From Trichothermofontia sichuanensis B231 (GTDB taxonomy: Bacteria > Cyanobacteriota > Cyanobacteriia > B231), in the NCBI RefSeq assembly GCF_026240635.1, contig NZ_CP110848.1:2110501-2174500 (forward strand): 64,000 nt of DNA, in the 5' to 3' direction. Every line of letters starts with the position of its first letter. Position 1 is the first letter of the stretch. Below the pieces are notes generated by a model. That model saw only the letters and a list, made by a program, of their open reading frames with translations. It had not been told where the DNA came from and made no database searches. Below, one piece after another: positions 18,243-27,539 of the stretch. A program made the translations under genes and the position numbers.

Positions 18243-18725
18243 ATGGTAAAGATTGTTAAGCTAGAACCGATTGGTCAGGAAACCGAAGTCGAGACCAACG
18301 GGAATTTGCTCTCAGTATTGCTCAATGAAGAACTGGATGTCCTGAAGGAGTGTGGCGGACGAGGGATGTGTGCCACCTGCCATGTTTACATTAAGCAGGG
18401 CATGGAATATCTAACGCCGATGAACCGGCGGGAACAGCGTACACTGGAGGTAATTACCTCCTGTAAGACCAACTCGCGTCTAGCCTGTCAGGCACGGGTC
18501 CTCCAAAACGGCGTCGTGGTCGAACTCCCCCCCGGTATGTATGTGCGATCGCTCCAGGATATCGAGGCCCTCATTGGCCGGCGTGCAGAGCAACCCCTCT
18601 TACACCCGATTACCGGTCAAGTCCTAGTCGAAGAGGGCAAGCTGATCACCCGCTCGATGCTCAAACAACTCGAAGACACCAAGTTCCGCGTCTCCGACTA
18701 CTTCTCGATGACTTCCGAGTATTAA
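18243..18725 (+). CDS. 2Fe-2S ferredoxin-like protein
   Basis: A 160-residue protein with an adrenodoxin-like cluster motif, Cys37-x5-Cys43-x2-Cys46 (E-C-G-G-R-G-M-C-A-T-C-H), and a distal Cys82 (S-R-L-A-C). Another Cys at 74 is extra. It would carry electrons through a 2Fe-2S centre. The C-terminal 50 residues extend beyond the ferredoxin fold, as in a conserved cyanobacterial subgroup. ATG 18243 is preceded by CAGGAG at good spacing, so it is preferred over an upstream TTG at 18216. It has no operon partner, and the redox partner is unknown. Confidence 0.88.
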   Translation: MVKIVKLEPIGQETEVETNGNLLSVLLNEELDVLKECGGRGMCATCHVYIKQGMEYLTPMNRREQRTLEVITSCKTNSRLACQARVLQNGVVVELPPGMYVRSLQDIEALIGRRAEQPLLHPITGQVLVEEGKLITRSMLKQLEDTKFRVSDYFSMTSEY

Positions 18726-18806
18726 GGCCATTTCAATCTATTAAGCGGGGCCGGCACTGCCCCGCCCCAGGAATGCCCTTGCTTATCCTCGATCACTCAA
18801 GACTTT

Positions 18807-18909
18807 TATAGTTATTTCAGATTAGAAAGAGCTGTCTAAGTCTCTCTCCCGCTTTGGGAGACGGGCTGGGGGTGCGGGCGCTGTTTCAGCCTAAATTGCA
18901 ATGGCTATA
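18807..18909. repeat. Dispersed palindromic repeat, family A (103 bp)
   Basis: Ends TATAGTTATTTCAG and (complement) TATAGCCATTGCAA; the interior is CTCTCCCGCTTTGGGAGACGG. It has the same length as the copy at 10918-11020 and about the same order. It lies in the gap between the ferredoxin gene and the phycobilisome-fold gene. Confidence 0.85.
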
Positions 18910-19023
18910 AATTAAAAATTAGTAAATTTATGTAACAATTATTTACAGACAGGTTTTTGGTGCTGAGGCTCAATTCGGAGCTAGCAGCGCGAGCAGTAAC
19001 CTGTCCATCGTTTTGTGGAGGTA

Positions 19024-19529
19024 TGGACGTGTTAACGCAACTTGATCGCTTAGGGAAGGCGGTGGATGGCCGCTATGCCACTGATGCGGAATTGGCCTTT
19101 ATAGCGGGCTATGCCCAGTCCTTTCGGCAGCGGGCACAAACCTATCTAATGCTTCAGAAGTTGGAGCCAGTCATTGTACAGCAGGTTTTGCAACGGCTGC
19201 AAAAGTGTGATCCTTCCCTGCTGAAGCAGGGCGACAAAGATTTAACGGCTAAGTGGCAACTGGATACAGTGCGGGTGTTGCGCTATTCGGCAACGGCTAT
19301 GCTACTCAATGATGGTGAGTGGTTGCGGGAGCAATTGCTATTCTGGTTCCAAACAATTATGCGGGCTTTTCGGGCGGAGCGCAGTTGTCAGGCGACCTAT
19401 GAGGTGATGCAGGCCGTTGTCCAGGAGCACTTAACGCCGGCCCAAGCCGAACTGTTTTGTCCCATTCTGGAATTAAATCGAGTGCTCCTCGGCACTAGCG
19501 ATCGCACTGAAGTGGGTGCTGCGGCGTAG
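19024..19529 (+). CDS. Phycobilisome-fold protein without a chromophore cysteine
   Basis: A 168-residue all-helical globin-like protein. It begins M-D-V-L-T-Q-L-D and has the phycobiliprotein pattern A-E-L-A-F-I-x-G-Y, then K-W-Q-L-D-T-V-R-V-L-R-Y-S-A-T-A-M-L, and W-F-x-x-I-M-R-A-F. In light-harvesting phycobiliproteins a Cys precedes the R/x-D-x-x-x-x-L-R-Y segment; here that position is Lys/Trp, so bilin attachment there is unlikely. Related proteins are annotated as phycobilisome proteins of uncertain role. The start ATG 19024 has GTGGAGG very close upstream; the upstream frame is open to 18957. Confidence 0.75.
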
Positions 19530-19537
19530 GGCTGAGT

Positions 19538-20146
19538 TTAGCAAATGGGTTGACGGCCTGCCTGTACGGCATGGATTTGCTCGCTGCCAGCGGTGGGCCA
19601 GCCCCGTTTGTAGTCAGCGGCATCGGGTTGGCCCCATCCCAGTTGCAGGATCAGTTCCAGGAAATCAGGTCCTTGGTAAGGGGTGAGACTGGCCCACTCA
19701 GTGCGATCGACGATACCAGCAATCTCCTGCGGCGCGATCGCCTGGAAGTCTTTACCGTTGTTGAGGCTGAGGTAACAATCCATATCTGCTGTCACTTGAG
19801 TCCAGAAGTGCAGGATGGACGATCGGGCTAACTTCAGGAGGTTCAAATCGCTGGGCAGCGCAATTAATTGATCATGAATCTGGGGATAGCGCAAGGTATA
19901 GCCCTTGAGGGTTAACTCCCGCCAGATGATCCCAGACACCCCCTGTTCTTGTTGATAGGCGTGAATCATGGCCCGAAAGTCGCAGTAGGCGGCAAATTTC
20001 TGGACACCATCGGGGCGCACTAGACGATCAATGAGGGGATTACCCGAAACGGCCACCGTCAGGTTTAGACGTTGTCCAGTTAAGCAGGCTTGCCGCTCCC
20101 TGTCGAGAATCGTGATTAGCTCCTCAGTGGTATAGACGTGGGTCAT
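19538..20146 (-). CDS. Conserved cyanobacterial protein of unknown function
   Basis: A 202-residue soluble-looking protein with no membrane segment or signal peptide. The N-terminal half (T-E-E-L-I-T-I-L-D-R-E-R-Q-A-C) is helical, and the rest has mixed alpha/beta character. I do not recognise a characterised domain. It is convergent with the phycobilisome-fold gene, with only 8 bp between them, and its 5' flank carries a palindromic repeat. It looks like a real gene because of length, codon pattern and normal composition. Confidence 0.6.
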   Translation of the reverse strand: MTHVYTTEELITILDRERQACLTGQRLNLTVAVSGNPLIDRLVRPDGVQKFAAYCDFRAMIHAYQQEQGVSGIIWRELTLKGYTLRYPQIHDQLIALPSDLNLLKLARSSILHFWTQVTADMDCYLSLNNGKDFQAIAPQEIAGIVDRTEWASLTPYQGPDFLELILQLGWGQPDAADYKRGWPTAGSEQIHAVQAGRQPIC

Positions 20147-20204
20147 CTCGCTGGGATGGGAGACAGTTGAACGTATTGTATCAAATTGCTTTCAGGGGGC
20201 TGTT

Positions 20205-20346
20205 TATAGTTATTTCTAGATAAGAAAGAGATGTCTAAGTCCCTCTCCCGCTCTGGGAGAGGGACTTAGGGTGAGGGCCGCACCAGCGGGGTGCACCCAT
20301 CCTACCCCGGTAAAACTGTACTTTATGATTAAGGTAAAGGCTGTAG
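20205..20346. repeat. Hybrid dispersed repeat (family A left end, family B right end)
   Basis: The left end TATAGTTATTTC and the AAGAGATGTCTAAGTCCCTC part match family A. From GAGGGCCGCACCAGCGG onward it matches family B (TACCCCGGTAAAACTGTACTTTATGATT, ending GGTAAAGGCTGTA). The two families therefore recombine or share an interior. It lies 59 bp upstream of the 19538-20146 gene, outside coding sequence. Confidence 0.75.
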
Positions 20347-20519
20347 CACTTGGTCCCACGCAAGAAAACGGGAGAAGGACTTTTCCCTCTCCCGCGCAGT
20401 TTGTCAACGTTGAGTCAGGAATTTTCAGGTGTAGACGCTGTATCGCTCACGGCAAACAACGTCCCTGTGAACACAAAACTCCTGGCTTTTGATCTCCTCA
20501 CACCACACATCCACTCCTG
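20347..20519. other. Gap between repeat and CHAT gene, nothing recognised
   Basis: No coding frame or RNA is identified. A CTCCTCACACC string near 20494 recalls the Yfr1 core, but there are no flanking stem-loops. Confidence 0.4.
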
Positions 20520-23500
20520 TTACCAGGGATTGCCAATCAACGTCATCCCGGCCCAATAGTAGGGGTGGGAGAGGACGCGATCGCTTAAGGTTTGCACACT
20601 GGCTTCTGGCAGCACCAGGGTTTGCCCGGAGGCCAAGCCCTGCACTTGGGTACCCGCAATCACCACTTCTCCTTTCGCCATTGCCAGTTGCGCCTTTCGC
20701 AAGGCTTCTGCTTTAATCGGGGATTCTCTTAATACGGTGTAGAAATCAGCCATCAGGGCTGCGGTCGCAGCATCGTTAATAAACCAAAGACTGGCTAGCG
20801 CTGATTTGACACCTGCCTGGACAGCTAATCCGGCAAACCCTAATTCGGCTTGCTCGTCACCCAGGGCAGTCCGACAGGCACTTAAACCGAGCAGTTCCAC
20901 GGGTGGATTATTCAACTGTAACTGCCGGATCTGATCGCGGCTGAGGGGAACCCGTCGATCCCAAAATTGAATATAGGAGCGATCGATCGCCCCCCGGCTG
21001 ATGTCAGCATGGGTGGCCAAATGGACGATACCATAAGGGGTTTGCGAGCGCGTGCGTTGGAGTTGTTCAACGGTAAATTGTTCGTTCAGGTATGATCGCC
21101 CGGACCAAAGGCTCACCAATTTATTAATTTCAGCCGGTACCGCTGGGAGGGGGGTCTGTCCCTGAACCGATTCCGATAGCCCCATCGCCAACATTGCGGT
21201 CTGGCGGGGATCAACATAGCGCAGATCCGTCAAGCTGACGCTGGGCATGAGACCCACACTGTAGTCCTCGATGAGGAAGCGATCGCCCTGCATGAGGCTG
21301 GCATAGGGTAGCGATCGCAGCCGCACGTCTGGGATAAAGACCAGATTGCCAATGCCTTGTTGCTGAAGATCCGCCAGGACCGGTTGAATGAGCCATTGAT
21401 ATAACTGTTGGGCCGGTTGTCGATAGGCTTGGCTAAAGGTTTGATCGGGTGTGGCCACCGCAGCGCGTAACTCATCCGCTACAGTCACGATCTGTTTGCG
21501 GGTGGCATTCGCAATCCGCTGGCGAAGGGGCGGACCATCCTTCGTGGTGACGACAATGATTTCCAGCTGATCATTAGGGGAAGCGGGGACAGACAAATCA
21601 GGGGCGAGTTGGGTGGGAACAAAGTTGAGATAAATGAGGGCGGGTTTGATGCCTGTCGCCTCTTCCACCTGCTTGAGTGCATCGCGGATTTGAGTGAGGG
21701 TTGCCCTGGGTGGGGGGGGGACCTCTGGTGCGCCTAAGTGTTGCTCAAAGGTTTGGGTAAAATCGGCTTCAATCGCATTCACGATCGGATCGATCGGGGC
21801 AGGGGGAACGCTGGCCACGATCGGAGGAACAATTTTAGGCACACCCCGTAGGGCTGTCGCGACAGTGACCTGCTCAGAGGGGCTAAGCGCAACGGGAGGG
21901 CTGTCGGGGGGCGGTGGTTCAACAGGGGGGGTAGGCGGTTCAATGGGGGGGGTGGGCGGTTCAACAGGGGGGGTAGGCGGTTCAACAGGGGGGGTAGGCG
22001 GTTCAACAGGGGGGGTGGGCGGTTCAACAGGGGGGGTGGGCGGTTCAATGGGGGGGGTAGGCGGTTCAATGGGGGGGGTAGGCGGTTCAATGGGGGGGGT
22101 AGGCGGTTCAATGGGGGGGGTAGGCGGTTCAACAGGGGGGGTGGGCGGTTCAATGGGGGGGGTAGCCCCAACGTCAACTTGAATCGGCAGAGGGGAGGAT
22201 TGGGCGAGAAAGGGCGAGAAGGTGTTATTTTGTGGGTCAACGGCGGCGATCGTAAAGGCTGTTACACGACCGCTAGCACTACTGGGCGGTGTGTAGGTCA
22301 GGGTGTCTCCAGGGCTGATCCTGATCCCAGTACTGCCTCCAGGGAGGGGGGAGCCGTTCAGGGCAAGGGTACCGGGTTCAAAGTTGGTAATAACGATCGC
22401 CACAAAATCCTGATTGGGATCGCTGCTGCTTACCAGCAAATCTTCAAAGGTCAGCGTCAAGGGTTGGCCCGGTTGCGCACCACTAAACAGCGTCCTAGCA
22501 GAGAACGAGGGGGCGGCATTGATTGAGGCGATCGTGATATCGCTCGCAGGCGTCACACTGTTATTGCTGGCCGACATAGCAAACACTTGCGTTGGCGACA
22601 ACGGATCGCTACTCCAAGCAACGATACTGCCCGCTGTTCCATTCAAGGCTGGATCACCCACAATAAAATCCCAATTCTGTGGGCCACCGCCGTGGGTAAT
22701 GGAGACAGTACCCGAGGGAAAACCCAGGGTACAAATACTTGCGCCTGCACAACTCAAGCTGTCAGGAATAATTCCCGTTACCTGAACGGTTCCCCGCTGG
22801 GTTGAAAGGGTGACATTTCCCCCCGAACCATCTAACCCTTGGGTGTTAATACTGTTAACAACAATGTTGCCGTTAGGGGATGATAGGGTCACATTCCCCC
22901 CAGTAATGCCACTGGTATCAATAGGGATATCAATATTAATGCTATTCGTCCCTTGCGTTGTAATGGCCAGGTTACCCCCTCTAGTCCTGAAGGCAGAACC
23001 CGTTGCAGCGAAATGAGTGCTATTACTGGTAAAATCACCCCCTTCTGTTTGGATAAATGCATTAGGACCTAAATCAACGCGATTATTAGCGCTGATCTGG
23101 ATTTCGCCGCCCTCTGTTCCTAAAAAAGCAAGCTCTATATTTCCCAAGTCATCAACACCTGGTTGCAAACTAAAGTTTGCGCCTTGGATATTGATATTAC
23201 CTCCTCGGGTACCGATCGAACCGACAACCTCAACATTCCCTCTAGAGGTTAATTGCACATCTTCCTGTCCGGTACTGAGGGAATTAGCATTAATCGCATT
23301 ATTTGCGTCAATTTTAATTCGACCATTACCATTGGTTAGACCGATCGCTAGCCTCGCCGTACCTTGCGGTGCTGTAATAGTGATGTTACCTCCCTCCTCG
23401 CTAGAATCAATGCCACTGTAGAGAATGCCATCTGCGTAAGCAGCACTAACATCAATACTACCCTGATCAGCAGTTAGGCTAATATCACCACCACCAGTTT

Positions 23501-25292
23501 GATAATTACTCGTTTGTAATATAGAATCAATCGTAATGCCACTTGAGCGAGTTGTTATAATATCGATTCCACCACCCTTAGTTTCAATTAGAGAATTGCT
23601 ATTAAAACCAGCACTATTACTGGAAAAGTTACCACCACCAGTTGCAATAGGAGCATTAATATTAATTCTGTTGCCGGCTGACAAATTTAAATTAAAGTCA
23701 GCACTGCTGTAGCTCGGATCATCACTAATTGCAGCATTAATCTCAATGTTGTTATTAGCATTTAAAGTTAGAGTCGGCGTCCCTGCGGTTGTGGGAACTA
23801 CGATCGCATCTTGGACGGTAATATTTCCTTCCCCCCCACTGCCGCCTCCTGTGGTTACCGTCACACTTGTCCCAAGTTCTAAGGTACTGGTGATTTGGGC
23901 TATACTCACATTAGCGCTGGCACCAACTGGGTTAAAAATGGGGCCGGACATCTCTGGATCAGTCGGACGATCGGAAATCGTAATATCACTCGGATCAAGT
24001 AACCACGTTCCTGGTTTTCCCTGGGGCGCACGGGCATCAATGCGGGCACCGGCTACATCTAGCCCGACTTTCCCCGATGTTTCAATTAGGCCACCATCAC
24101 CGCCATCGGGGCCGCCCCGCGCCGCCAGCTTGCCGTTAACCTGGGTAGTCTCATCAGACCAGATAATGATCTGCCCCCCTGGCCCCTGGTGTAGCGCATT
24201 GGCTTGGATATCGGAATTGGCATCAACGTAGCTAGAGTTGGCATTCGGGAGAGTCCCATTCCCCTGCAAATCGCCACCGATCCGGACTGTGCCCCCCCCC
24301 TGGGCACCCGCAGCGTTGATATTGGCTCCGGTTAGGATAACCCGATCGCCCACGACATTGACCGAACCGCCTACGCCCTTACTGGCCACATCGATCGCCC
24401 CCACGACGATCGCGGCTCCTGGTTGCGGTGGTACATTCACCCCAGCCCCCGCTAAACGGGTTACGCCATCCGCCCCGACAGTTAAGGAAGTCGCGTTCCC
24501 CTGGGTTCCACCTGTCAGGAGTTCGGGTAACTGGAAGGCTGAGGCCAGGGACCCCGTGGGTAGGGTGGCTGCGGTCGTGGGATCGATCGCCGTGAATTCC
24601 AAACTTAAGAGTTGTCCCGACTGGCTCAGGCGTACCAGGCGCTCACCGGGAACTGCCGCGATCGTCACCTCACCTCCAGGGGTACTTAACTGTCCTGTAC
24701 TCATCACGCCCCCCCCCAAGAGCATCAAGCGTTGTCCCGGTGGAACTGCTAAATCCCCTGCGTTGAGAATGGCACTGGGCCGGGGTGTCATAAAGGCAAA
24801 GGTGTGGGGCATCCCCACCAGATTGGCGTAGTCCGGCAACCCAACGGCACTCAACCAGGCCCCCTCGCCGAAGCCGATCGCCGTTGCCGTCGTTGCCGTA
24901 AAGTCTGCCGGGACATTTAACCGGGCCGTGGGGCCAAAAATAATCCCCGCAGGGTTCAATAAATATAGGTTCGGACTGCCCCCAGTAACTTGAATCAGGC
25001 CATTGATAATGGAAACGTCACCGCCAATAATGCGACCTAGGATGTTGCGCAGTTGGGGATTGGCAAAAAAGTCGGCGATTTGACGTTCGCTCAGGTTAAA
25101 GCGATCAAAGCTATGAAATAAATTAGTGCCGTCTTTGGAGGTTTGCCCTCCCTGAATTTCCAGGCGATCGCCGTTGGGCGTCACCACGGTTCCCGTCGCA
25201 TCGCGCGTCGGAACGATTTGGGCTTGTGCAACCAAAACCAGCCCCAGGCTAACCGCGATCGGCAACCCAGCCAGAATGCAGTATCGTTTCAC
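20520..25292 (-). CDS. Filamentous haemagglutinin-type surface protein with C-terminal CHAT protease domain
   Basis: About 1590 residues. A signal peptide (V-K-R-Y-C-I-L-A-G-L-P then A-Q-A) starts at GTG 25292 with GAGGG upstream; the frame opens at ATG 25352. Next come a haemagglutinin-type N-terminal domain (S-F-D-R-F-N-L, N-P-A-G-I-I-F-G) and a long beta-helix with I-x-A and G-G-N-I repeats. A Pro-rich tract of about 16 repeats of P-P-T-P-P-(I/V)-E follows. The C-terminal CHAT (caspase-like) domain has His in H-L-A-T-H-A and Cys in L-S-A-C-R-T-A. This FHA/CHAT architecture recurs in cyanobacteria as an exported surface protein of unknown target. Confidence 0.9.
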   Translation of the reverse strand: MKRYCILAGLPIAVSLGLVLVAQAQIVPTRDATGTVVTPNGDRLEIQGGQTSKDGTNLFHSFDRFNLSERQIADFFANPQLRNILGRIIGGDVSIINGLIQVTGGSPNLYLLNPAGIIFGPTARLNVPADFTATTATAIGFGEGAWLSAVGLPDYANLVGMPHTFAFMTPRPSAILNAGDLAVPPGQRLMLLGGGVMSTGQLSTPGGEVTIAAVPGERLVRLSQSGQLLSLEFTAIDPTTAATLPTGSLASAFQLPELLTGGTQGNATSLTVGADGVTRLAGAGVNVPPQPGAAIVVGAIDVASKGVGGSVNVVGDRVILTGANINAAGAQGGGTVRIGGDLQGNGTLPNANSSYVDANSDIQANALHQGPGGQIIIWSDETTQVNGKLAARGGPDGGDGGLIETSGKVGLDVAGARIDARAPQGKPGTWLLDPSDITISDRPTDPEMSGPIFNPVGASANVSIAQITSTLELGTSVTVTTGGGSGGEGNITVQDAIVVPTTAGTPTLTLNANNNIEINAAISDDPSYSSADFNLNLSAGNRININAPIATGGGNFSSNSAGFNSNSLIETKGGGIDIITTRSSGITIDSILQTSNYQTGGGDISLTADQGSIDVSAAYADGILYSGIDSSEEGGNITITAPQGTARLAIGLTNGNGRIKIDANNAINANSLSTGQEDVQLTSRGNVEVVGSIGTRGGNINIQGANFSLQPGVDDLGNIELAFLGTEGGEIQISANNRVDLGPNAFIQTEGGDFTSNSTHFAATGSAFRTRGGNLAITTQGTNSINIDIPIDTSGITGGNVTLSSPNGNIVVNSINTQGLDGSGGNVTLSTQRGTVQVTGIIPDSLSCAGASICTLGFPSGTVSITHGGGPQNWDFIVGDPALNGTAGSIVAWSSDPLSPTQVFAMSASNNSVTPASDITIASINAAPSFSARTLFSGAQPGQPLTLTFEDLLVSSSDPNQDFVAIVITNFEPGTLALNGSPLPGGSTGIRISPGDTLTYTPPSSASGRVTAFTIAAVDPQNNTFSPFLAQSSPLPIQVDVGATPPIEPPTPPVEPPTPPIEPPTPPIEPPTPPIEPPTPPIEPPTPPVEPPTPPVEPPTPPVEPPTPPVEPPTPPIEPPTPPVEPPPPDSPPVALSPSEQVTVATALRGVPKIVPPIVASVPPAPIDPIVNAIEADFTQTFEQHLGAPEVPPPPRATLTQIRDALKQVEEATGIKPALIYLNFVPTQLAPDLSVPASPNDQLEIIVVTTKDGPPLRQRIANATRKQIVTVADELRAAVATPDQTFSQAYRQPAQQLYQWLIQPVLADLQQQGIGNLVFIPDVRLRSLPYASLMQGDRFLIEDYSVGLMPSVSLTDLRYVDPRQTAMLAMGLSESVQGQTPLPAVPAEINKLVSLWSGRSYLNEQFTVEQLQRTRSQTPYGIVHLATHADISRGAIDRSYIQFWDRRVPLSRDQIRQLQLNNPPVELLGLSACRTALGDEQAELGFAGLAVQAGVKSALASLWFINDAATAALMADFYTVLRESPIKAEALRKAQLAMAKGEVVIAGTQVQGLASGQTLVLPEASVQTLSDRVLSHPYYWAGMTLIGNPW
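21907..22170. repeat. Minisatellite encoding the Pro-Glu linker of the FHA/CHAT gene
   Basis: About sixteen repeats with a near-30-bp double unit (GGGGGGGT(A/G)GGCGGTTCAA(C/T)). They encode P-P-(I/V)-E-P-P-T-P. Runs of six or seven G occur on the plus strand in every unit. Copy number is likely to vary among strains. Confidence 0.9.
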
Positions 25293-25494
25293 AACCAACC
25301 CTCTTCTCAGATCCGTAGGCAACGGGTAACGTTGACTGGCAGGGAATGCCAACCCTTACCCAGACGGCACTATTGTAACGACACAATTCCGGCTTGACTG
25401 TTTCCGGGTAGCGTAATCTTTTGCAATGTTTGCCCCATCAATGCCATGATCTCAGTACCTGGTTGACCCCAATGCCCTCACCCCGTCAGTGGCT

Positions 25495-26484
25495 ATGTCT
25501 ACACTGCCAGCCTCCCAACTCCGCCCAATCCTCCTCGATACTGATCCAGGTGGCGATGATGCCATTGCTCTGTTGTGGTTACTGAGTCTGGTTAAACAAG
25601 GACTGGCAGATCTGGTTGCCGTTACCACGGTTGCGGGTAATGTCCCCGCCCAGCAAACCTTCAATAACGCCAGCCAACTCCTCCACCTCACCGGTTTTTC
25701 CCATATTCCCGTGGGTCGCGCCAACCGCGATCGTCCTACCCCCGCCCACCAAGCCACCTACATTCACGGTGCCGACGGCTTGGGCAACCTCACCGCCACC
25801 TTACCCCCGGCAACCCATCTCTTTACCCAAGCTCCCACTGCCGCTGATCTGATCATTGAACGCTTGACTGCCGCCCCAGGTCGCCTCACGATCGTGGCCA
25901 TTGGCCCCCTGACGAACCTTGCTGCTGCGGAACAACAATCTCCCGGTATCCTTAAACTGGCCGAGGAGATCGTGATTATGGGAGGCGTCTTCAGCCGCCC
26001 TGGCAACATTACGGCTCAGGCTGAATTCAATCTTTGGTTTGATCCAGCAGCGGCCCAAGTCGTCTTCAATAGCCGCACGGATATCGTGATCCTGCCCCTG
26101 GATGTTACCCAGCACGTCCGGTTTAAGCCCGAAATGGCCCAGGCGATCGCGGCCACAGCTACCACCCACCCAATCAGCCATTTCCTCCTCAAGTTGGTGG
26201 ACTTCATGGTCCAAACCGCCCTCACCTACCGGGCAACTGAGGGTATCCCCAGCTTTCTGGTCCACGACGCCACAACGTTGGCCTACCTGTTCTATCCCGA
26301 AACCCTAGGGTTCCAGCGGGCCTGGGTACACGTGGAAACCCTAGGGGAGTGGACCAGTGGTGAAACCCTGATCGATCAACGGGCGATCGCTAAACCCCGC
26401 CCCAACGCCTGGGTTGCCCTCCGAGTGGATGCGGAGGGGATGCTCATGCATTTAGTCGCCGATCTTAAATTACTCTTAAATTAG
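25495..26484 (+). CDS. Nucleoside hydrolase (inosine/uridine-preferring type)
   Basis: A 329-residue protein starting M-S-T-L-P, with the family signature D-T-D-P-G-G-D-D-A near residue 16 for Ca2+ and ribose binding. Other family features are 'G-N-V' strands, H-G-A-D-G-L-G-N near residue 90, and a late F-L-V-H-D-A-T. It cleaves the N-glycosidic bond of ribonucleosides for purine/pyrimidine salvage. The start is ATG 25495; a GTG at 25489 is also possible. It is divergent from the CHAT gene. After its stop lies a 21-bp near-perfect direct repeat (26478-26518). Confidence 0.9.
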   Translation: MSTLPASQLRPILLDTDPGGDDAIALLWLLSLVKQGLADLVAVTTVAGNVPAQQTFNNASQLLHLTGFSHIPVGRANRDRPTPAHQATYIHGADGLGNLTATLPPATHLFTQAPTAADLIIERLTAAPGRLTIVAIGPLTNLAAAEQQSPGILKLAEEIVIMGGVFSRPGNITAQAEFNLWFDPAAAQVVFNSRTDIVILPLDVTQHVRFKPEMAQAIAATATTHPISHFLLKLVDFMVQTALTYRATEGIPSFLVHDATTLAYLFYPETLGFQRAWVHVETLGEWTSGETLIDQRAIAKPRPNAWVALRVDAEGMLMHLVADLKLLLN

Positions 26485-26518
26485 CTGTTGGATTAACTAA
26501 ATTAGCTGTTGGATTACA
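26478..26518. repeat. Short tandem duplication at the end of the nucleoside hydrolase gene
   Basis: AAATTAGCTGTTGGATTA occurs twice in tandem over about 20-21 bp. The first copy spans the natural end of the gene, including the TAG stop. Confidence 0.8.
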
Positions 26519-26557
26519 CAGTGAACATCAGCGATCCTTGCCTAGGACAGAGCATCG

Positions 26558-27539
26558 TTAGACTTCAGTATGTGGACCAAGAAAACGCTCTCCATTGAAA
26601 TGAATCAAGTGGGAAGGTGCATCCGCAATCCAGACCTCAGTTTCCCAAGCAATTTCAGCGAGGTGGCGAGTCAGGATTGTTCGGTTTGGGAAAGCAGTGA
26701 TGTAGATTAGGCCAGCAGTTAATTTAGCAAACAACTGCGCAAGTTCGGCATAGCGCTTCCCATCAACCGGTCCGTGGCTCGTGACGGACTCAATTAGCAG
26801 TAGCCAGTTTTTTGTAGTGTCATACAGGATGACATCTGGCATCTTGCCATGTGGATTAATCTCAACACCTAATTCAGCTAGCATCGCAGCATCGAAATAG
26901 GCCCATTTATCACCTGCGTCTCCAACGTAAATAAGGAGACTACCGGGTGCAAATCGTGGTGCGAAGTCCCCAATGATGGCCCGGATTAGTTCACTGTGTT
27001 CGCCAGGACTAAGGGTGATGACTTGCTCTGGTCCAATCTCAACTGGAATCTTGCTCTGGTCCAATCTCAACTGGAATACGGTTCTGTTCTCGTTCTTTGG
27101 CATATTGAGCAACGAGCGTTTCACGATTAGCAAGGTAAGCCGTTAATGCGTCATGCCATGCAGTCGTTCCAAAGGTCCGCAGCAGGGCCAGCACGGTAGG
27201 TTCGATCTGATAGACCGTCTTAGGGCTGTTGATTGGGCGATCGGGCTTGTCTGGATTGTAAAGTACGATACCTGCATTGCAGAACTGGTGTATACTCTGA
27301 CGGCGAAAGGTCTCACGGGTGTTCGGCGCATACGCCTTGCCGTAATGTGTCTGCACCCACGTCATGATTGGTGTAATCCCCATCAGGGGATTTTCAGCCG
27401 CTTGCCATACCTTACCTGGCGTGAGGTTAAGCAGAGCCAGTAAACACAGGGCAGAACGTTCGTTCTGTTGCGCACGTGGCAGACCCAGGGAAATTAGGAT
27501 ATGACGTGCAGCGTCAATATAGTCATTCTCCTTGTTCAT
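26558..27539 (-). pseudogene. BsuBI/PstI-type restriction endonuclease, frameshifted by a 28-bp tandem duplication
   Basis: Two overlapping frames form one R.BsuBI/PstI-like enzyme. The N-terminal helical domain is codons from 27539 (N-K-E-N-D-Y-I-D-A-A). The C-terminal catalytic domain runs from about 27085 down to 26558, with P-D-V-I-L-Y-D and W-L-L-L-I-E-S-V-T-S-H-G, the D...E-x-V type core. A perfect 28-bp tandem repeat at 27022-27077 shifts the frame. Removing one copy gives 'E-I-G-P-E-Q-V-I-T-L-S-P-G-E-H' and a 317-residue protein, the family's normal length. It overlaps the methyltransferase stop (ATGA). Restriction is therefore off unless a copy is lost by slippage. Confidence 0.88.
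27022..27077. repeat. Perfect 28-bp tandem duplication in the restriction endonuclease gene
   Basis: Positions 27022-27049 and 27050-27077 are identical (CTTGCTCTGGTCCAATCTCA...). 28 is not a multiple of 3, so the downstream frame is lost. Deletion of one unit restores the frame exactly. Confidence 0.95.

Noticed and set aside
20490-20520. Yfr1-like small RNA (CTCCTCACACC string)
   Set aside because: The conserved flanking stem-loops and T-rich end are absent.
21694-22240. Glycine- and proline-rich frames on either strand of the CHAT repeat
   Set aside because: They are shadows of the minisatellite in the real minus-strand gene.
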